Source: Collimonas antrihumi (lineage in GTDB: Bacteria; Pseudomonadota; Gammaproteobacteria; Burkholderiales; Burkholderiaceae_D). Taken from it: a DNA stretch of 64,000 nucleotides. The position numbers and the translations under genes are program-made. The stretch spans positions 1-64,000 of the forward strand of contig NZ_JAGQED010000016.1 in NCBI RefSeq assembly GCF_018304965.1. Direction: 5' to 3'. Positions 35,421 through 46,350 of this stretch are shown here, one piece after another; position 1 is the first letter of the stretch, and each line of letters starts with the position of its first letter. The notes beneath the pieces are model-generated. The model was not told where the DNA came from and searched no databases. It was given only the letters and a program-made list of their open reading frames with translations.

Positions 35421-36203
35421 TTACGAGGAACGGATGGCGTTTGGCGCCAGCTTGGAAGCGATGATTATAAGCAGCAGGGTCAGCCCCATCAATAAGGTAG
35501 AGACTGCATTTACTTCCGGCGTGACGGCAATCTTGATCATCGAATAGATCTGCAGCGGCAAGGTGGAAGCGTTGGCGCCGGCGGTAAAGAAGGTAATCAC
35601 GAAATCGTCGATCGACAAAGTGAACGCCATCAAGGCCCCCGCCACAACGCCCGGCATGATCAACGGCAACGTAACCAGGCGGAACGCCTGCATCGGAGTG
35701 GCACCGCAATCGCGCGCCGCTTCGGTCAGGCTTTCATCCATGCCAGACAGGCGCGAGCGCACCACAATCGCCACAAAGCCTATGCAAAATGCGATATGCG
35801 CCAGGGCGATCGAGACCAGTCCCAAGGTGATATTAAGCATCACGAAGAAAATCAGCAGCGACACGCCGACCAGGATTTCCGGAATCGCGATCGGCGTCAG
35901 CACCAGCAAGGGCAGCAATTTCAGCTTGTAGCGATGCATCGCAAAACCGGCCATGGTGCCCAGCAATGTAGATGCGGCGCTGGCGACCAGCGCGATCATC
36001 AGGGAATTGCCGGCGGCTTTCAGCATCTCGTCGTTGTGAAACAGCTTGCGATACCAATCCAGCGTGAAGCCGACCCACTCGGCATTGAGTTGCGAGTCGT
36101 TGAAGGAGTACACCACCACGATGATCAACGGCACGTACAGGAAAGCGTACACAGCCAGCGCTACCAGCCACAAGCCCAGCGGACGTCGGATTACTTTAGT
36201 CAT
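35421..36203 (-). CDS. potI: Polyamine ABC transporter permease PotI
   Basis: 260 residues, six membrane helices. The cytoplasmic EAA loop that docks on the ATPase is ESLTEAARDCGATPMQAFRLVTLPLIMPGVVAG. The start YVPLIIVVVYSFNDSQ and STLLGTMAGFAMHRY are typical. It overlaps the potH end by 4 bases, so they are co-translated. Confidence 0.95.
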   Translation of the reverse strand: MTKVIRRPLGLWLVALAVYAFLYVPLIIVVVYSFNDSQLNAEWVGFTLDWYRKLFHNDEMLKAAGNSLMIALVASAASTLLGTMAGFAMHRYKLKLLPLLVLTPIAIPEILVGVSLLIFFVMLNITLGLVSIALAHIAFCIGFVAIVVRSRLSGMDESLTEAARDCGATPMQAFRLVTLPLIMPGVVAGALMAFTLSIDDFVITFFTAGANASTLPLQIYSMIKIAVTPEVNAVSTLLMGLTLLLIIIASKLAPNAIRSS

Positions 36204-37138
36204 GCAGTTCTCCTCGGCTTTGCCACCAGCACCGCAACGCCGGCGGCGATCAGGGCCGCCACCGTGAGGACGATGGACAGCACGCTGCCGAACGGCCAGT
36301 CGCGGGTTTCCAGGAATTGCTGTTTGATTACATTACCGATCATGTCGCTGCCGGTACCGCCCAGGATGTCAGACACCGCAAAAATCCCCAGCGCGGGAAT
36401 GAAGACCAGCGCCGCACCGGCGTAAACGCCTGGCAAGGATAACGGAAAAGTGATGCGCCAGAAACGCTGCCAGGCCGATGCACCGAGATCCTGCGCGGCG
36501 TCGACCAGGGCCGGATCGTGCTTTTCCAGGTTGGCGTACAGGGGCAAGACCATGAATGGCAGATGCACATAGACCAGGCCGACGATCACCGCAAACCCGG
36601 TAAACAACAAGCGCACCGGTTCGATTCCGACTAGCCCCAGCACATAGTTGACGGACTGGGTCAGGCCGGACTGCGGGCCGAGGATGATCATCCAGGCATA
36701 GACGCGGATCAGGAAGTTGCTCCAGAACGGCAGGATCACCAGCAGGATCAGCAAGTCGCGGTATTTCTTGGGACTGCGCGCAATCAGCAACGCCAGCGGA
36801 TAGGCCATCAGCAGGCAGCAGAAGGTGGTGATCATTGCGTACATGAGCGACTTCAGGAAGATCGCCGTGTAGATGAAATCGGAAGTGAAGCGTTGGAAAT
36901 TTTCCAGTGTCAGGTTCAGCTTGCCGGCCTCGTCGAAGACCGGCGCCAGGCCGCCGTAGTCGCCGGCATAACGGATCGAGGCGAACACCATGATCAGGCT
37001 CGGGATCGCGAAGAACAGCAACAGGTAGAACAGCGGCGGCCCGCTAATCAGCCAGCGCCCCATGCGGCCGCGTTTCGCTGCTGCGTTGGACAGCTTCTTT
37101 GCCGCCTCGTTGGCAGCCGTATTGGCAACCTTACTCAT
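36200..37138 (-). CDS. potH: Polyamine ABC transporter permease PotH
   Basis: 312 residues from the ATG at 37138, which overlaps the potG stop (ATGAGTAA). The frame continues upstream to 37411 inside potG, but that part is an antisense-like shadow. Six helices after an Ala-rich cytoplasmic start; EAA loop ALVDAAQDLGASAWQRFWRITFPLSLPGVYAGA. Pairs with PotI to form the membrane channel. Confidence 0.95.
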   Translation of the reverse strand: MSKVANTAANEAAKKLSNAAAKRGRMGRWLISGPPLFYLLLFFAIPSLIMVFASIRYAGDYGGLAPVFDEAGKLNLTLENFQRFTSDFIYTAIFLKSLMYAMITTFCCLLMAYPLALLIARSPKKYRDLLILLVILPFWSNFLIRVYAWMIILGPQSGLTQSVNYVLGLVGIEPVRLLFTGFAVIVGLVYVHLPFMVLPLYANLEKHDPALVDAAQDLGASAWQRFWRITFPLSLPGVYAGAALVFIPALGIFAVSDILGGTGSDMIGNVIKQQFLETRDWPFGSVLSIVLTVAALIAAGVAVLVAKPRRTA

Positions 37139-38216
37139 ACAAGAAATGCCCTGCGTCGAATTGCCAGGCGATATCCACCGTATCGCCGACTTCAAAGAAT
37201 TTGGCGCGGCCAGCCGCCGAATTCGCCAGCAAGGCCTCGATGGTGGCGCCGCCCTCGGTCTGTACGATGTAGACCGTGACGTCGCCCAGATACAACAACT
37301 CTTTAACGAAACCCTTGAAGTGGTTTTCGGCGTTGCCGGTGCTGATCTCGGCGCTGATGTGGACTTTCTCCGGACGCAAAGCCAAGGTGCCTTTACGGCC
37401 GACTGCGGCATCCGGCGGTACCGCGCTCTTGACCAGGCCGAGGCCGGGTACGTCCAGCTTCATGGAAGCGCCATCAATGCTGGCGATCGCGCCGTCCAGC
37501 AAATTGCAGGTGCCGATGAAGTCGGCCACAAAACGGGTGCGCGGATAACTGTAGATGCGCGAAGGCTCATCCAGCTGCTCGACATTACCACGGTTCATGA
37601 CCGCGATCCGGTGCGACAGCGCCAGCGCTTCGCCTTGATCGTGAGTGACGTAGACGAAAGTGATGTCGACTTCTTTTTGCAAATTGATCAACTCGATCTG
37701 CATCTGCTCACGCAATTTGGCGTCCAGCGCTGACAGCGGCTCATCCAGCAGCAGCAGCTTGGGGCGCGACACCAGGGCGCGGGCGACCGCAACCCGTTGC
37801 CGTTGACCGCCTGACAATTCGTGCGGGAAGCGCGCGGCGAAACCGGTCAGACGCACGTCTTCCAGCGCCTCTTCGACACGGGTGCGGATCTGGTCGGCCG
37901 GCACTTTGGCCATTTTCAGAGGGAATGCGATATTGGCCGCGACCGTCATGTGCGGAAACAGCGCATAGTTCTGGAATACGGTACACACTGGCCGATGCTC
38001 CGGCGGGCTGCCCACCAGATCGACGCCATCCAGCAGGATCTGGCCGGAATCCGGCAGGTCGAAACCGGCAATCATGCGTAGCAAGGTGGTTTTACCGCAG
38101 CCGGAAGGGCCTAGCAAAGTAAAGAATTCGCCGGCTTCAATCGACAGGCTGATATTGTCGACTGCGGCAAAGTCGCCAAAACGACGACTGACATTACGGA
38201 TTTCGAGCAGCGCCAT
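37131..38216 (-). CDS. potG: Polyamine ABC transporter ATPase
   Basis: 361 residues. Walker A GPSGCGKTTLL, signature LSGGQRQRVAVARAL, Walker B LLLLDEPLSALDAKLREQ, and a C-terminal TOBE domain (ALRPEKVHIS...). It energises the PotHI channel in the inner membrane. It is the first gene of potG-potH-potI-potF; the promoter should be in 38217-38280, just past the terminator of the methyltransferase gene. Confidence 0.95.
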   Translation of the reverse strand: MALLEIRNVSRRFGDFAAVDNISLSIEAGEFFTLLGPSGCGKTTLLRMIAGFDLPDSGQILLDGVDLVGSPPEHRPVCTVFQNYALFPHMTVAANIAFPLKMAKVPADQIRTRVEEALEDVRLTGFAARFPHELSGGQRQRVAVARALVSRPKLLLLDEPLSALDAKLREQMQIELINLQKEVDITFVYVTHDQGEALALSHRIAVMNRGNVEQLDEPSRIYSYPRTRFVADFIGTCNLLDGAIASIDGASMKLDVPGLGLVKSAVPPDAAVGRKGTLALRPEKVHISAEISTGNAENHFKGFVKELLYLGDVTVYIVQTEGGATIEALLANSAAGRAKFFEVGDTVDIAWQFDAGHFLYE

Positions 38217-38280
38217 ATGTCTTCAGGTCCAGAGGGGGCAAAAAACCGCCAATTGTAGCAAGGCGTCCGTCATTTATGTG

Positions 38281-38306
38281 AAAAAAGCCAGCTGACTCTG
38301 GCTTGT
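38281..38306 (-). terminator. Terminator of the ubiB-methyltransferase unit
   Basis: Stem AAGCCAG/CTGGCTT with a 6-base loop, followed on the minus strand by TTTTTT, 7 bases past the methyltransferase stop. Confidence 0.85.
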
Positions 38307-38313
38307 GCCCGCC

Positions 38314-38952
38314 CTACGTACGTCGCCGCCACTCCATCCAGCGTTCTTTCCCGACAAACACGGCGATGGAATCGGTCACTTCGCGCTCATCGACCAGTTC
38401 GAAATCAACATGCAATAAACGTTCCAGTTCGGTACGGCTGATGCCGAACGGCGGGCCTTTTGGGTTGTCGTCGAAAAAGAAGAAACCGGCCAGGGTGCCG
38501 CCTGCAGGCAACAACTCGGCCCAACGGCTGACGATGGCGGCGCGTTTAGCCGGTGGCAAGGCGCACAGGAAAGCACGTTCGTAGATCAGTCCCAGCAGCT
38601 GGGGCGGTTGATAGGTAAAGAAGTCGGCCTGCAACACACGTTCAGACCATTTGCCTAGCACCGTACGCGCTGCGCTTACGGCAGCGTCGGAAAAATCAAT
38701 GGCGATCACCTCCCAACCAGCCTCCGACAGCAACGCGACTTCATAGCCGCTGCCGCAACCGGGGATCAGGGTGGCTACAGGTTTGCTGCGGGTCAGGTAT
38801 TGCTGCAGCGCCTGCGGCACCCCGCCGTTATCCCAGGGAGTGAAATCCTGCTCGAAACGCTCGCTCCAGAAATCCGGATGGGAGGGATCGCGATGGGCAA
38901 ACTTGGGAATAGCACCCGGCTTAGAGTCGGGCGCTGAGTCGGATTTTGTCAT
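38314..38952 (-). CDS. TPMT-like SAM-dependent methyltransferase
   Basis: 212 residues from the ATG at 38952 (MTKSDSAPDSK), just after the ubiB stop; an ATG four codons earlier lies inside ubiB. The SAM site is VATLIPGCGSGYEVALLSEAGWEVIAIDFS, and FWSERFEQDFTPWDNGGVPQAL with YERAFLCALPPAKR fits the thiopurine-methyltransferase-like family (S-methylation of small thiols or tellurite/selenite). The substrate here is unknown. It ends the ubiquinone-gene run. Confidence 0.88.
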   Translation of the reverse strand: MTKSDSAPDSKPGAIPKFAHRDPSHPDFWSERFEQDFTPWDNGGVPQALQQYLTRSKPVATLIPGCGSGYEVALLSEAGWEVIAIDFSDAAVSAARTVLGKWSERVLQADFFTYQPPQLLGLIYERAFLCALPPAKRAAIVSRWAELLPAGGTLAGFFFFDDNPKGPPFGISRTELERLLHVDFELVDEREVTDSIAVFVGKERWMEWRRRT

Positions 38953-38954
38953 GC

Positions 38955-40532
38955 TTACCACCACATCATGTGTCCGAAGCGGAAATACAACAGCGTCAAC
39001 AGCACGCCGGCCGCCAGGCCACCGCCGGCATACACCAGCACGCCAAGCAGGTGATTAGTCTGTCGCTGTTCTGCAATCAGCCGCCACATCAATTCATTAT
39101 TTTGCTCAGTCTTTGGCTCCACCACCTGCGTCAGCGCCTGATGCGCCAGGCGCGGCAGTTGCGGCAACAGCTTGCTGTAGCGCGGCATTTCGATCTTCAG
39201 CTGCTGGATCAGGCCACGCCAGCCCATTTGCTCGCTCATCCAGCGCTCCAGATGCGGCTTGGCGGTTTTCCACAGATCGAGCTCGGGATCAAGCTGGCGA
39301 CCCAACCCCTCGACGTTGAGCAAGGTTTTTTGCAGCAGCACGAGCTGCGGCTGCACTTCGACATTAAAACGGCGTGAAGTCTGGAACAGGCGCAACAGCA
39401 CCTGGCCGAAGGAGATGTCTTTCAGCGGCCGGTCGAAAATCGGTTCGCAACAAGCGCGTACCGCCGATTCCAGTTCGTCGACCCGGGTTTCCTTGGGCGC
39501 CCAGCCTGATTCGATATGGGCTTCCGCCACGCGTTTGTAATCGCGTTGGAAAAACGCCAGGAAATTCTGCGACAGATAATCTTTATCGAAATCGTTGAGC
39601 GTGCCGACGATGCCGAAATCAAGTGCGATGTAACGGCCAAAGGTAGCCGGTGCGACCGACACCAGGATATTCCCGGGATGCATGTCGGCATGGAAAAAAC
39701 CGTCGCGAAATACTTGTGTAAAGAAAATCTCGACGCCATCGCGCGACAACTGGCCGAGGTCGACGCCGGCATCGCGCAGGCGATCCAGTTGCGAAATCGG
39801 GATGCCGTGCATGCGCTCCATCACGATCACCGACGATGAGCAATAGTCCCAATACATTTCCGGCACCACCAATAAATGGGAGTCGGCAAAGTTGCGGCGC
39901 AGCTGGCTGCCGTTGGCGGCCTCGCGCATCAGGTCCAGCTCGTCATGCAGGTATTTATCGAATTCGCCGACTACCTCGCGCGCCTTCAGGCGGCGGCCGT
40001 CGGCCCACAATTTCTCGACCAGGCCGGCGGCGATATGCATCAGCGCCACGTCTTCATCGATCGACTTCTTCATGCCGGGCCGCAGCACCTTGACTGCTAC
40101 TTCCTTGCCGTTTTTCAGTGTCGCAAAGTGCACCTGCGCGATCGAAGCCGAGGCCACCGGCTCACGTTCGAAGCTCGCGAACAAATCGTCCGGATGCGCC
40201 TTCAATGATTTTTCGATCTGCGCAATCGCCAGATCCGAGCTGAACGGCGGCACCCGGTCTTGCAGACGCGACAGCTCGTCGACCATATCGCCGGGCAGCA
40301 GGTCGCGCCGGGTCGACAGCACTTGTCCGAATTTAACGAAAATCGGCCCCAGCTCTTCCAGGGCCTTGCGCAAACGTTCACCGCGCGGCGCCGAAATGTC
40401 GCGCCAGAAAATCAATGTATCGATCAGCTTGGAGATACGCGGCGTATCGAAGCCCGACATCGCGATATCGTCCAGGCCATAACGCACGGCAACACGGGCA
40501 ATTTTTAACAGTCGCAGAAATTTCAGAATCAT
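38955..40532 (-). CDS. ubiB: Ubiquinone biosynthesis ATPase/kinase-like UbiB
   Basis: 525 residues. The atypical-kinase core has KxGQ ([27 protein letters not shown]), an AAAS-like site (ASASIAQVH), KVLRPGM, and the catalytic [12 protein letters not shown] with DFGIVG. Two C-terminal membrane helices ([26 protein letters not shown]). UbiB is required for the hydroxylation stage of ubiquinone synthesis. Overlaps ubiJ by 4 bases. Confidence 0.97.
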   Translation of the reverse strand: MILKFLRLLKIARVAVRYGLDDIAMSGFDTPRISKLIDTLIFWRDISAPRGERLRKALEELGPIFVKFGQVLSTRRDLLPGDMVDELSRLQDRVPPFSSDLAIAQIEKSLKAHPDDLFASFEREPVASASIAQVHFATLKNGKEVAVKVLRPGMKKSIDEDVALMHIAAGLVEKLWADGRRLKAREVVGEFDKYLHDELDLMREAANGSQLRRNFADSHLLVVPEMYWDYCSSSVIVMERMHGIPISQLDRLRDAGVDLGQLSRDGVEIFFTQVFRDGFFHADMHPGNILVSVAPATFGRYIALDFGIVGTLNDFDKDYLSQNFLAFFQRDYKRVAEAHIESGWAPKETRVDELESAVRACCEPIFDRPLKDISFGQVLLRLFQTSRRFNVEVQPQLVLLQKTLLNVEGLGRQLDPELDLWKTAKPHLERWMSEQMGWRGLIQQLKIEMPRYSKLLPQLPRLAHQALTQVVEPKTEQNNELMWRLIAEQRQTNHLLGVLVYAGGGLAAGVLLTLLYFRFGHMMWW

Positions 40533-41113
40533 GGGGCCTTCAATTTATTGATGCGTTTGGCGAGCCGTTCCAGATCGTCGCGCAACCTGGTGACATCATT
40601 CGTAAAATCGGATACCGCCTGTGGCCGCACCAGCATCGGTTGTTCTTCCAGCAAATATTCGGCGACGTTTTCCGCTAGCTTCTTGTGGGTCGCCAAGGCG
40701 CCGGCAATCAGCGCATTGCCGCCCGCCACGATACGCACGGCAGCGATATCGCCGACCAGTTTGCTCAGATCGTGTTCGGCATCCCAGCGTAAACCCTGGC
40801 TGACTTGCGAAATGGCGTTGGCAAAATCGGCATCGCCATCGATCTTCACGTAGGAAAAAGCGCGCTCGCGGTTCTGCGCAATCAGCGGCAGATCGGCCAG
40901 GTTGACGCGAATCGTGACGTTCACGGCCGCGTCCGGCGGCGGCGCTTGCAGCAGTCCGTCGGCGCTGACCTGCCAACTCAGTTTGACCGCGCCGCCGTCG
41001 AAACAGGCGACTTTATCCGCGTGCGACGCCAGGATGCGCTGCGCCCATGGTTCTTGCGCCAGTAAATGATTGATGGCGGCGGTGATCGGCGTGAAATTGA
41101 TTGGAGGAGTCAT
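40529..41113 (-). CDS. ubiJ: Ubiquinone biosynthesis accessory factor UbiJ (SCP2 domain)
   Basis: 194 residues from the ATG at 41113 ([20 protein letters not shown]). An SCP2-type lipid-binding region covers about 25-110 ([42 protein letters not shown]), then a C-terminal coiled coil ([20 protein letters not shown]). UbiJ scaffolds the soluble Ubi complex. No good ribosome site precedes it; the terminator hairpin of the previous unit ends about 10 bases before its start, so its expression route is uncertain. Confidence 0.9.
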   Translation of the reverse strand: MTPPINFTPITAAINHLLAQEPWAQRILASHADKVACFDGGAVKLSWQVSADGLLQAPPPDAAVNVTIRVNLADLPLIAQNRERAFSYVKIDGDADFANAISQVSQGLRWDAEHDLSKLVGDIAAVRIVAGGNALIAGALATHKKLAENVAEYLLEEQPMLVRPQAVSDFTNDVTRLRDDLERLAKRINKLKAP

Positions 41114-41123
41114 GGTCAGAAAG

Positions 41124-41153
41124 CAAAACCGCCCGTGACTATTCACGGGCGGT
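41124..41153 (-). terminator. Terminator or leader hairpin between the Tim44-like gene and ubiJ
   Basis: Perfect 11-base stem ACCGCCCGTGA/TCACGGGCGGT with a 4-base loop, then TTTTGCTTT on the minus strand. It ends about 10 bases before the ubiJ ATG, so read-through would be needed if ubiJ has no promoter of its own. Confidence 0.8.
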
Positions 41154-41213
41154 CCCAAGTTTATCAGTTTGTCAGGCCTAAAGCCCGCTTACAACCTTAG
41201 CATTTATGCACTC

Positions 41214-42176
41214 TTAGGCATTGATCTGCTGAATCCCTGCCAAAACCCAGCCGCCCTGTCCCGATTGCGGCTTGGACAGGTTCCAGACCTCGGTGAACGG
41301 TTCCGCCGATGCTTCCGGCACTTCCTTGATCAGGCCGGTGAATTTGACACTGGCCAGATAGTCGCTGCCGACGGTTTCTATGCCCATCAACTCGCCATCC
41401 AGCTGCACCACATCGGTATTGTTAGGCGATGCGCCGCGCTCTTGCAATTGCAGACGCAGTTCGCCGAACATTTCCGGCGTGGTGAATTCGCGGATATCGT
41501 TGATATCCGCCTTATCCCAGGCGGCTTGCAGACGAATGAAATAAGTCTTGGCGCTACGTACGAAGCCCGGCACATCGAAATCCGCAGGGATGCCCCAAGG
41601 CGCACTGTGACCGGCCGCAACTGAATCCGCCTGCAGTGCAGAAGGCTGGAACGAAGGGCCGGAATTGATGCGCGAGCCGATTTCAGGCGTAAAGCCGGAA
41701 GAGTTGCTGTCGAAACTGGCGGCAGGCGAATTGGTGCCGGGAATTGAGCTGGAATTCGCGCCAGAATAAGCGGCAGGCGCCGGCGTATTGCCAGCCTTTC
41801 GCATTACCAGTCGCACAACAAAAATTACCGCGACTGCGAGCAAAGCTATCATCAGGAAAGAACCGAATGCGCCGCCCATGCCGAAGTGCGACATCAACGC
41901 TCCCAGGCCAAGGCCCAGCAAAGCGCCACCCAGGATACCTTTCCAAGGGCTGGCCGGTTTAGGCGGGATCGATTGCGGGGTAGCAGCAGGTGCTGCCGGC
42001 TTGGCCTGGTTGGCGTTGCCGAAATTCTGCGTCGGCTGGCTTGGCGCCTGGCGGGAAATCCCGGACGACTGTTTGCCGAACGAACCGCCGCCACCCAGGC
42101 GACGCGCATCGGCATTCGATATTGTCAACGACAAGGTGCTTGCGACCATCAGCAGCACCAGCAAAAATCTCTTCAT
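41214..42176 (-). CDS. Tim44-like domain membrane protein
   Basis: 320 residues. A signal sequence (MKRFLLVLLMVASTLSLTISNADARRLGGGGSFGKQ), a Pro/Ala-rich linker, a Gly-rich helix and a second membrane helix (LGGALLGLGLGALMSHFGMGG, FLMIALLAVAVIFVVRLVMR), then a Tim44-type domain (about 195-320: FDVPGFVRSAKTYFIRLQAAWDKADINDIREFTTPEMFGEL). Function in bacteria is poorly known. It sits 8 bases after ubiE, its conserved place. Confidence 0.9.
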   Translation of the reverse strand: MKRFLLVLLMVASTLSLTISNADARRLGGGGSFGKQSSGISRQAPSQPTQNFGNANQAKPAAPAATPQSIPPKPASPWKGILGGALLGLGLGALMSHFGMGGAFGSFLMIALLAVAVIFVVRLVMRKAGNTPAPAAYSGANSSSIPGTNSPAASFDSNSSGFTPEIGSRINSGPSFQPSALQADSVAAGHSAPWGIPADFDVPGFVRSAKTYFIRLQAAWDKADINDIREFTTPEMFGELRLQLQERGASPNNTDVVQLDGELMGIETVGSDYLASVKFTGLIKEVPEASAEPFTEVWNLSKPQSGQGGWVLAGIQQINA

Positions 42177-42184
42177 GCGAGCTC

Positions 42185-42919
42185 CTACAGTTTTATGCCG
42201 GTATGCAAGGCCGCCACGCCGGCAGTTAAATTGAAATACTCAACCCGCGCCAGACCGGCATCCGTCATCATCTGCTTCAGGGTGTCCTGATCGGGATGCA
42301 TTCGGATCGACTCAGCCAGGTAACGGTAGCTTTCAGAATCATTGGCAATTTTCTTGCCCAGCCACGGTAATACGGAAAACGAGTAAACGTCGTAAGGTTT
42401 TTTCAGCGGTTCCCAGACTTTCGAAAACTCCAACACCAGCAACTTGCCGCCCGGCTTCAATACGCGCCGCATTTCTGCCAGCGCCGCATCCTTGTGCGTC
42501 ATGTTGCGCAAACCGAATGCCACCGATACCCGGTCGAAATAATTGTCCGGAAACGGCAATTTCTCCGCATCACAGAGTAAGGTGGGGGTGGAAAGGCCAG
42601 TATTCAAGAGGCGGTCGCGACCCACGCGTAGCATGGACTCGTTGATATCTGTCAGCCAGACTTCGCCGGCAGGTCCCGCGCGCTTGGCGAAAGCCTTGGC
42701 CAGATCGCCGGTGCCGCCGGCAATATCCAGCACTTTGAAGCCCGGGCGGATCGCCGCCTGGGCAATGGTGAAAATTTTCCAGACACGATGCAGACCAGCC
42801 GACATCAAATCGTTCATGACATCGTATTTGGGAGCGACCGAGTGGAAAACTTCGGCAACTTTGTGGACTTTATCGTCCTCGGAGACGGTTTTATAACCGA
42901 AATGCGTGGTGTTGGTCAT
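42185..42919 (-). CDS. ubiE: Ubiquinone/menaquinone methyltransferase UbiE
   Basis: 244 residues from the ATG at 42919 ([33 protein letters not shown]), a conserved start; a 12-codon extension upstream is unlikely. SAM-binding [15 protein letters not shown] and the family signature [18 protein letters not shown]...[16 protein letters not shown]. It performs C-methylation of the quinone ring. First gene of ubiE-tim44 on the minus strand; in related genomes I would expect DUF971 near it. Confidence 0.97.
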   Translation of the reverse strand: MTNTTHFGYKTVSEDDKVHKVAEVFHSVAPKYDVMNDLMSAGLHRVWKIFTIAQAAIRPGFKVLDIAGGTGDLAKAFAKRAGPAGEVWLTDINESMLRVGRDRLLNTGLSTPTLLCDAEKLPFPDNYFDRVSVAFGLRNMTHKDAALAEMRRVLKPGGKLLVLEFSKVWEPLKKPYDVYSFSVLPWLGKKIANDSESYRYLAESIRMHPDQDTLKQMMTDAGLARVEYFNLTAGVAALHTGIKL

Positions 42920-43003
42920 GGTGGCAAGCTTATTTGGCAGACTTACATTATACAAGTCCCGCCAAGGGTTGCCTGGCTTGCCGAATAATCTATAGGAAGT
43001 TTG

Positions 43004-43023
43004 TCACCGGCATGAACCGGTGA
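43004..43023 (-). terminator. Possible terminator after the FAD oxidoreductase gene
   Basis: Inverted repeat TCACCGG/CCGGTGA with a 6-base loop, 19 bases past the oxidoreductase stop, without a U-tract. Confidence 0.4.
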
Positions 43024-43041
43024 TGCATGACATAAAAACAA

Positions 43042-44430
43042 TCAAGCCTTGTCAGCCTTACCCGCAGCGTTGGCCAGCTTGCTCAACATCTGGTCCAGCA
43101 ACCATGGCTTGCGGTCCTGGTCTTCTGCCAGTTCCTTGCGCCGGATAGCGTCGCGCACTACCAGCGAACCGATGTAACGCAACGGCTCCGGCGGGAACTG
43201 ACCGCGCGGGCCGGCTGCCAGCGGGCTGCGGCTCCACGCATTATCAACACCCAGCACCAGCGACGACAATAATTGCCCGCCCATGTAGCTGGGGCCGACG
43301 CCGTTGCCGGAATAACCAAAGCCATAAAACACATTCGGCATGTCATTCAACCGTCCGAAGAACGGGAAGCCGGTTACCGAGCGATCTGACGGGCCGTTCC
43401 AGCTGGCGGTGATCGGCACGCCGGCCAGTGCCGGGAAGAAATCATGCAAGCTGCGTTTGAGCAGCTGCTCATAAGGCGAGCGCTGATCGAATACCGGCAG
43501 GATGCGGCCACGCCAGGCGAAGGTGTTGCCGCCTTTGCCCAGCATCAGGCGGCCGTCTTCGGTAGTACGGTAATAAAACACGAATGTGCGCGAATCCAAT
43601 ACCGATACGCCGTCCGTCAGACCGATGCTCTGTAATAGCTCAGGACATTTTTCAGTAATCACCATATCGCTGGAGACCACTGCCAGGGTGCGTTCGAATT
43701 GCGGGAAGCGGCTGGCCATCCAGGCGTTGATGGCCAATACCATCTTGCCGACCTGCAGGCTGCCGGCCGGCGTTTGCAGCGTGACCGTGGCGCCAGGCGT
43801 GAACGACAGCATCGGCGTTCTTTCGTAAATCCGTATCCCCATTTCCAACGCAACCCGGCGCAAGCCACGCACCAGTTTGCCAGGATGCACCGTCGCAGCC
43901 ATCGGCGAGAACACGCCGGCAAGATTGCGTGTCGAACCGGAACGACGCTGTACTTCGGCGTCTGGCAGCGAATGGTAGGAACTGATGCCTTGCCGCTGCA
44001 ACTCTTCCAGCACCGGGTCCAGCACGCCCAGTTGCGCCTTGGTGGTGGAGGTATACAAAGTGCCGTCCTGACGGAATTCAGCGTCGATCTTGTGTTCACG
44101 GCAAAAATTGCCGATGTGATCGACTACCGCTTCCGAGGCTTTGACCAGGCGCACGGCCTCGGCTTCGCCGAACAAACGGCGCAGAGTAAAAAATTTTGTG
44201 GCCCAGGTCAGCAGGCAGCCTCCGTTGCGGCCACTGGCGCCGGCGCCGCACAGATCGCTTTCGATGATGGCAATGTCCAGCGCCGGGTTTTGCTGCTTGA
44301 GCTGGATCGCAGTCCACAAACCGGTAAAGCCGCCGCCGACAATGCCGACGTCCGCCTTTTGTTGACCTTGCAGCGCCGGGGCCAACTCACCGTCGGCGAA
44401 TAGTGCATCTTCCAACCAGAATGGGCGCAT
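43042..44430 (-). CDS. FAD-dependent oxidoreductase of the aminophosphonate cluster
   Basis: 462 residues. FAD-binding VGIVGGGFTGLWTAIQLKQQ at about 28-47, then ESDLCGAGASGRNGG, and a DAO-family end (VFYGFGYSGNGVGPSYMGGQLLSSLVLG). It belongs to the putative aminophosphonate oxidoreductases found beside phn genes. Related enzymes are reported to act on AEP or N-methylated AEP, which would bring such compounds into the PhnW route. It is last of four leftward genes, 49 bases after the HD-domain gene. Confidence 0.88.
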   Translation of the reverse strand: MRPFWLEDALFADGELAPALQGQQKADVGIVGGGFTGLWTAIQLKQQNPALDIAIIESDLCGAGASGRNGGCLLTWATKFFTLRRLFGEAEAVRLVKASEAVVDHIGNFCREHKIDAEFRQDGTLYTSTTKAQLGVLDPVLEELQRQGISSYHSLPDAEVQRRSGSTRNLAGVFSPMAATVHPGKLVRGLRRVALEMGIRIYERTPMLSFTPGATVTLQTPAGSLQVGKMVLAINAWMASRFPQFERTLAVVSSDMVITEKCPELLQSIGLTDGVSVLDSRTFVFYYRTTEDGRLMLGKGGNTFAWRGRILPVFDQRSPYEQLLKRSLHDFFPALAGVPITASWNGPSDRSVTGFPFFGRLNDMPNVFYGFGYSGNGVGPSYMGGQLLSSLVLGVDNAWSRSPLAAGPRGQFPPEPLRYIGSLVVRDAIRRKELAEDQDRKPWLLDQMLSKLANAAGKADKA

Positions 44431-44462
44431 GGGTTTTCGATCCTAGGTGAGTAATGATTGGA

Positions 44463-44495
44463 CGGTAACTAAGCGGTAACTAAGCAGTGACTAAA
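44463..44495. repeat. Three 11-base tandem repeats at the HD-gene stop codon
   Basis: CGGTAACTAAG, CGGTAACTAAG and CAGTGACTAAA in succession. The stop codon of the HD-domain gene (44480-44482, complement) lies in the middle unit; each unit contains the same CTA. Confidence 0.8.
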
Positions 44496-45031
44496 GCACA
44501 GGTAGACATCAATTTTGAGAAATGCCGCAAATCGGGAGTCGCCATTCCTTCCACCTTGGCCTGGTCGTCCCACAACCTCAGGCTGACTGCATCCGCGGCA
44601 TAAGGCCGGGCGATGAATTTCGCGGCATCGATGGCGGAAAAAACGCCGCCCTGCAATTCCAGGCTACGCTTCGAATCCTCGGACAGACGCCCCCAATAAG
44701 CGCTGTCCGTGGCGCACAGATAACGCTTGGCGTCGACGTGCAAACGAATCGGCTCGAGTACCGCAGGGCTGAACAAACCACGCAGATACGGTATCGCGAA
44801 ATATTGATGGGTATCGTCGACGCCACGCGCGGATGGCGTCTCGCCTTGCGGATTCAGCAGGTGTCCGAGATCGTGCAGCAACGCAGCGCAGACCAGCTCC
44901 GGCTCAGCGCCGGCCTGCTCTGCCAGGGTGGCCGATTGCAGCGCGTGCTGCAACTGGTTGACCGGCTCACCGCTATATATCTCGTGGCCGCCACGGTCGA
45001 ACAGTTCGCAAATTTGCGGGATAGTCAGCAT
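44480..45031 (-). CDS. HD-domain protein of phosphonate operons (PhnZ-like)
   Basis: 183 residues. The HD motif is LLHDLGHLL (H53-D54 region), with H29 in LQHALQSA upstream and H98/D161-type residues later (RLHVDAKRYLC, LRLWDDQAKV). The Y-x-x-E element (EIYSGEP) near residue 19-22 is like that which binds substrate in PhnZ, a mixed-valence di-iron oxygenase that cleaves hydroxylated AEP. PhnZ's partner, a 2-oxoglutarate-dependent AEP hydroxylase, is not present here. The family is often named only as phosphonate-operon HD protein. Confidence 0.85.
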   Translation of the reverse strand: MLTIPQICELFDRGGHEIYSGEPVNQLQHALQSATLAEQAGAEPELVCAALLHDLGHLLNPQGETPSARGVDDTHQYFAIPYLRGLFSPAVLEPIRLHVDAKRYLCATDSAYWGRLSEDSKRSLELQGGVFSAIDAAKFIARPYAADAVSLRLWDDQAKVEGMATPDLRHFSKLMSTCALVTA

Positions 45032-45080
45032 CGCATCCTCGAATCCGGTTTTCAGAGTACTGGAAATCTATTGCGCGTAC

Positions 45081-46316
<1,236 letters not shown>

Positions 46317-46350
46317 TCACTTTCGCTGCGAGTCGATGAGTTACGGCCAG

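Noticed and set aside
37139-37411. Upstream extension of potH
   Set aside because: It lies fully within potG in another frame. The ATG at 37138 overlapping the potG stop gives the standard PotH start.
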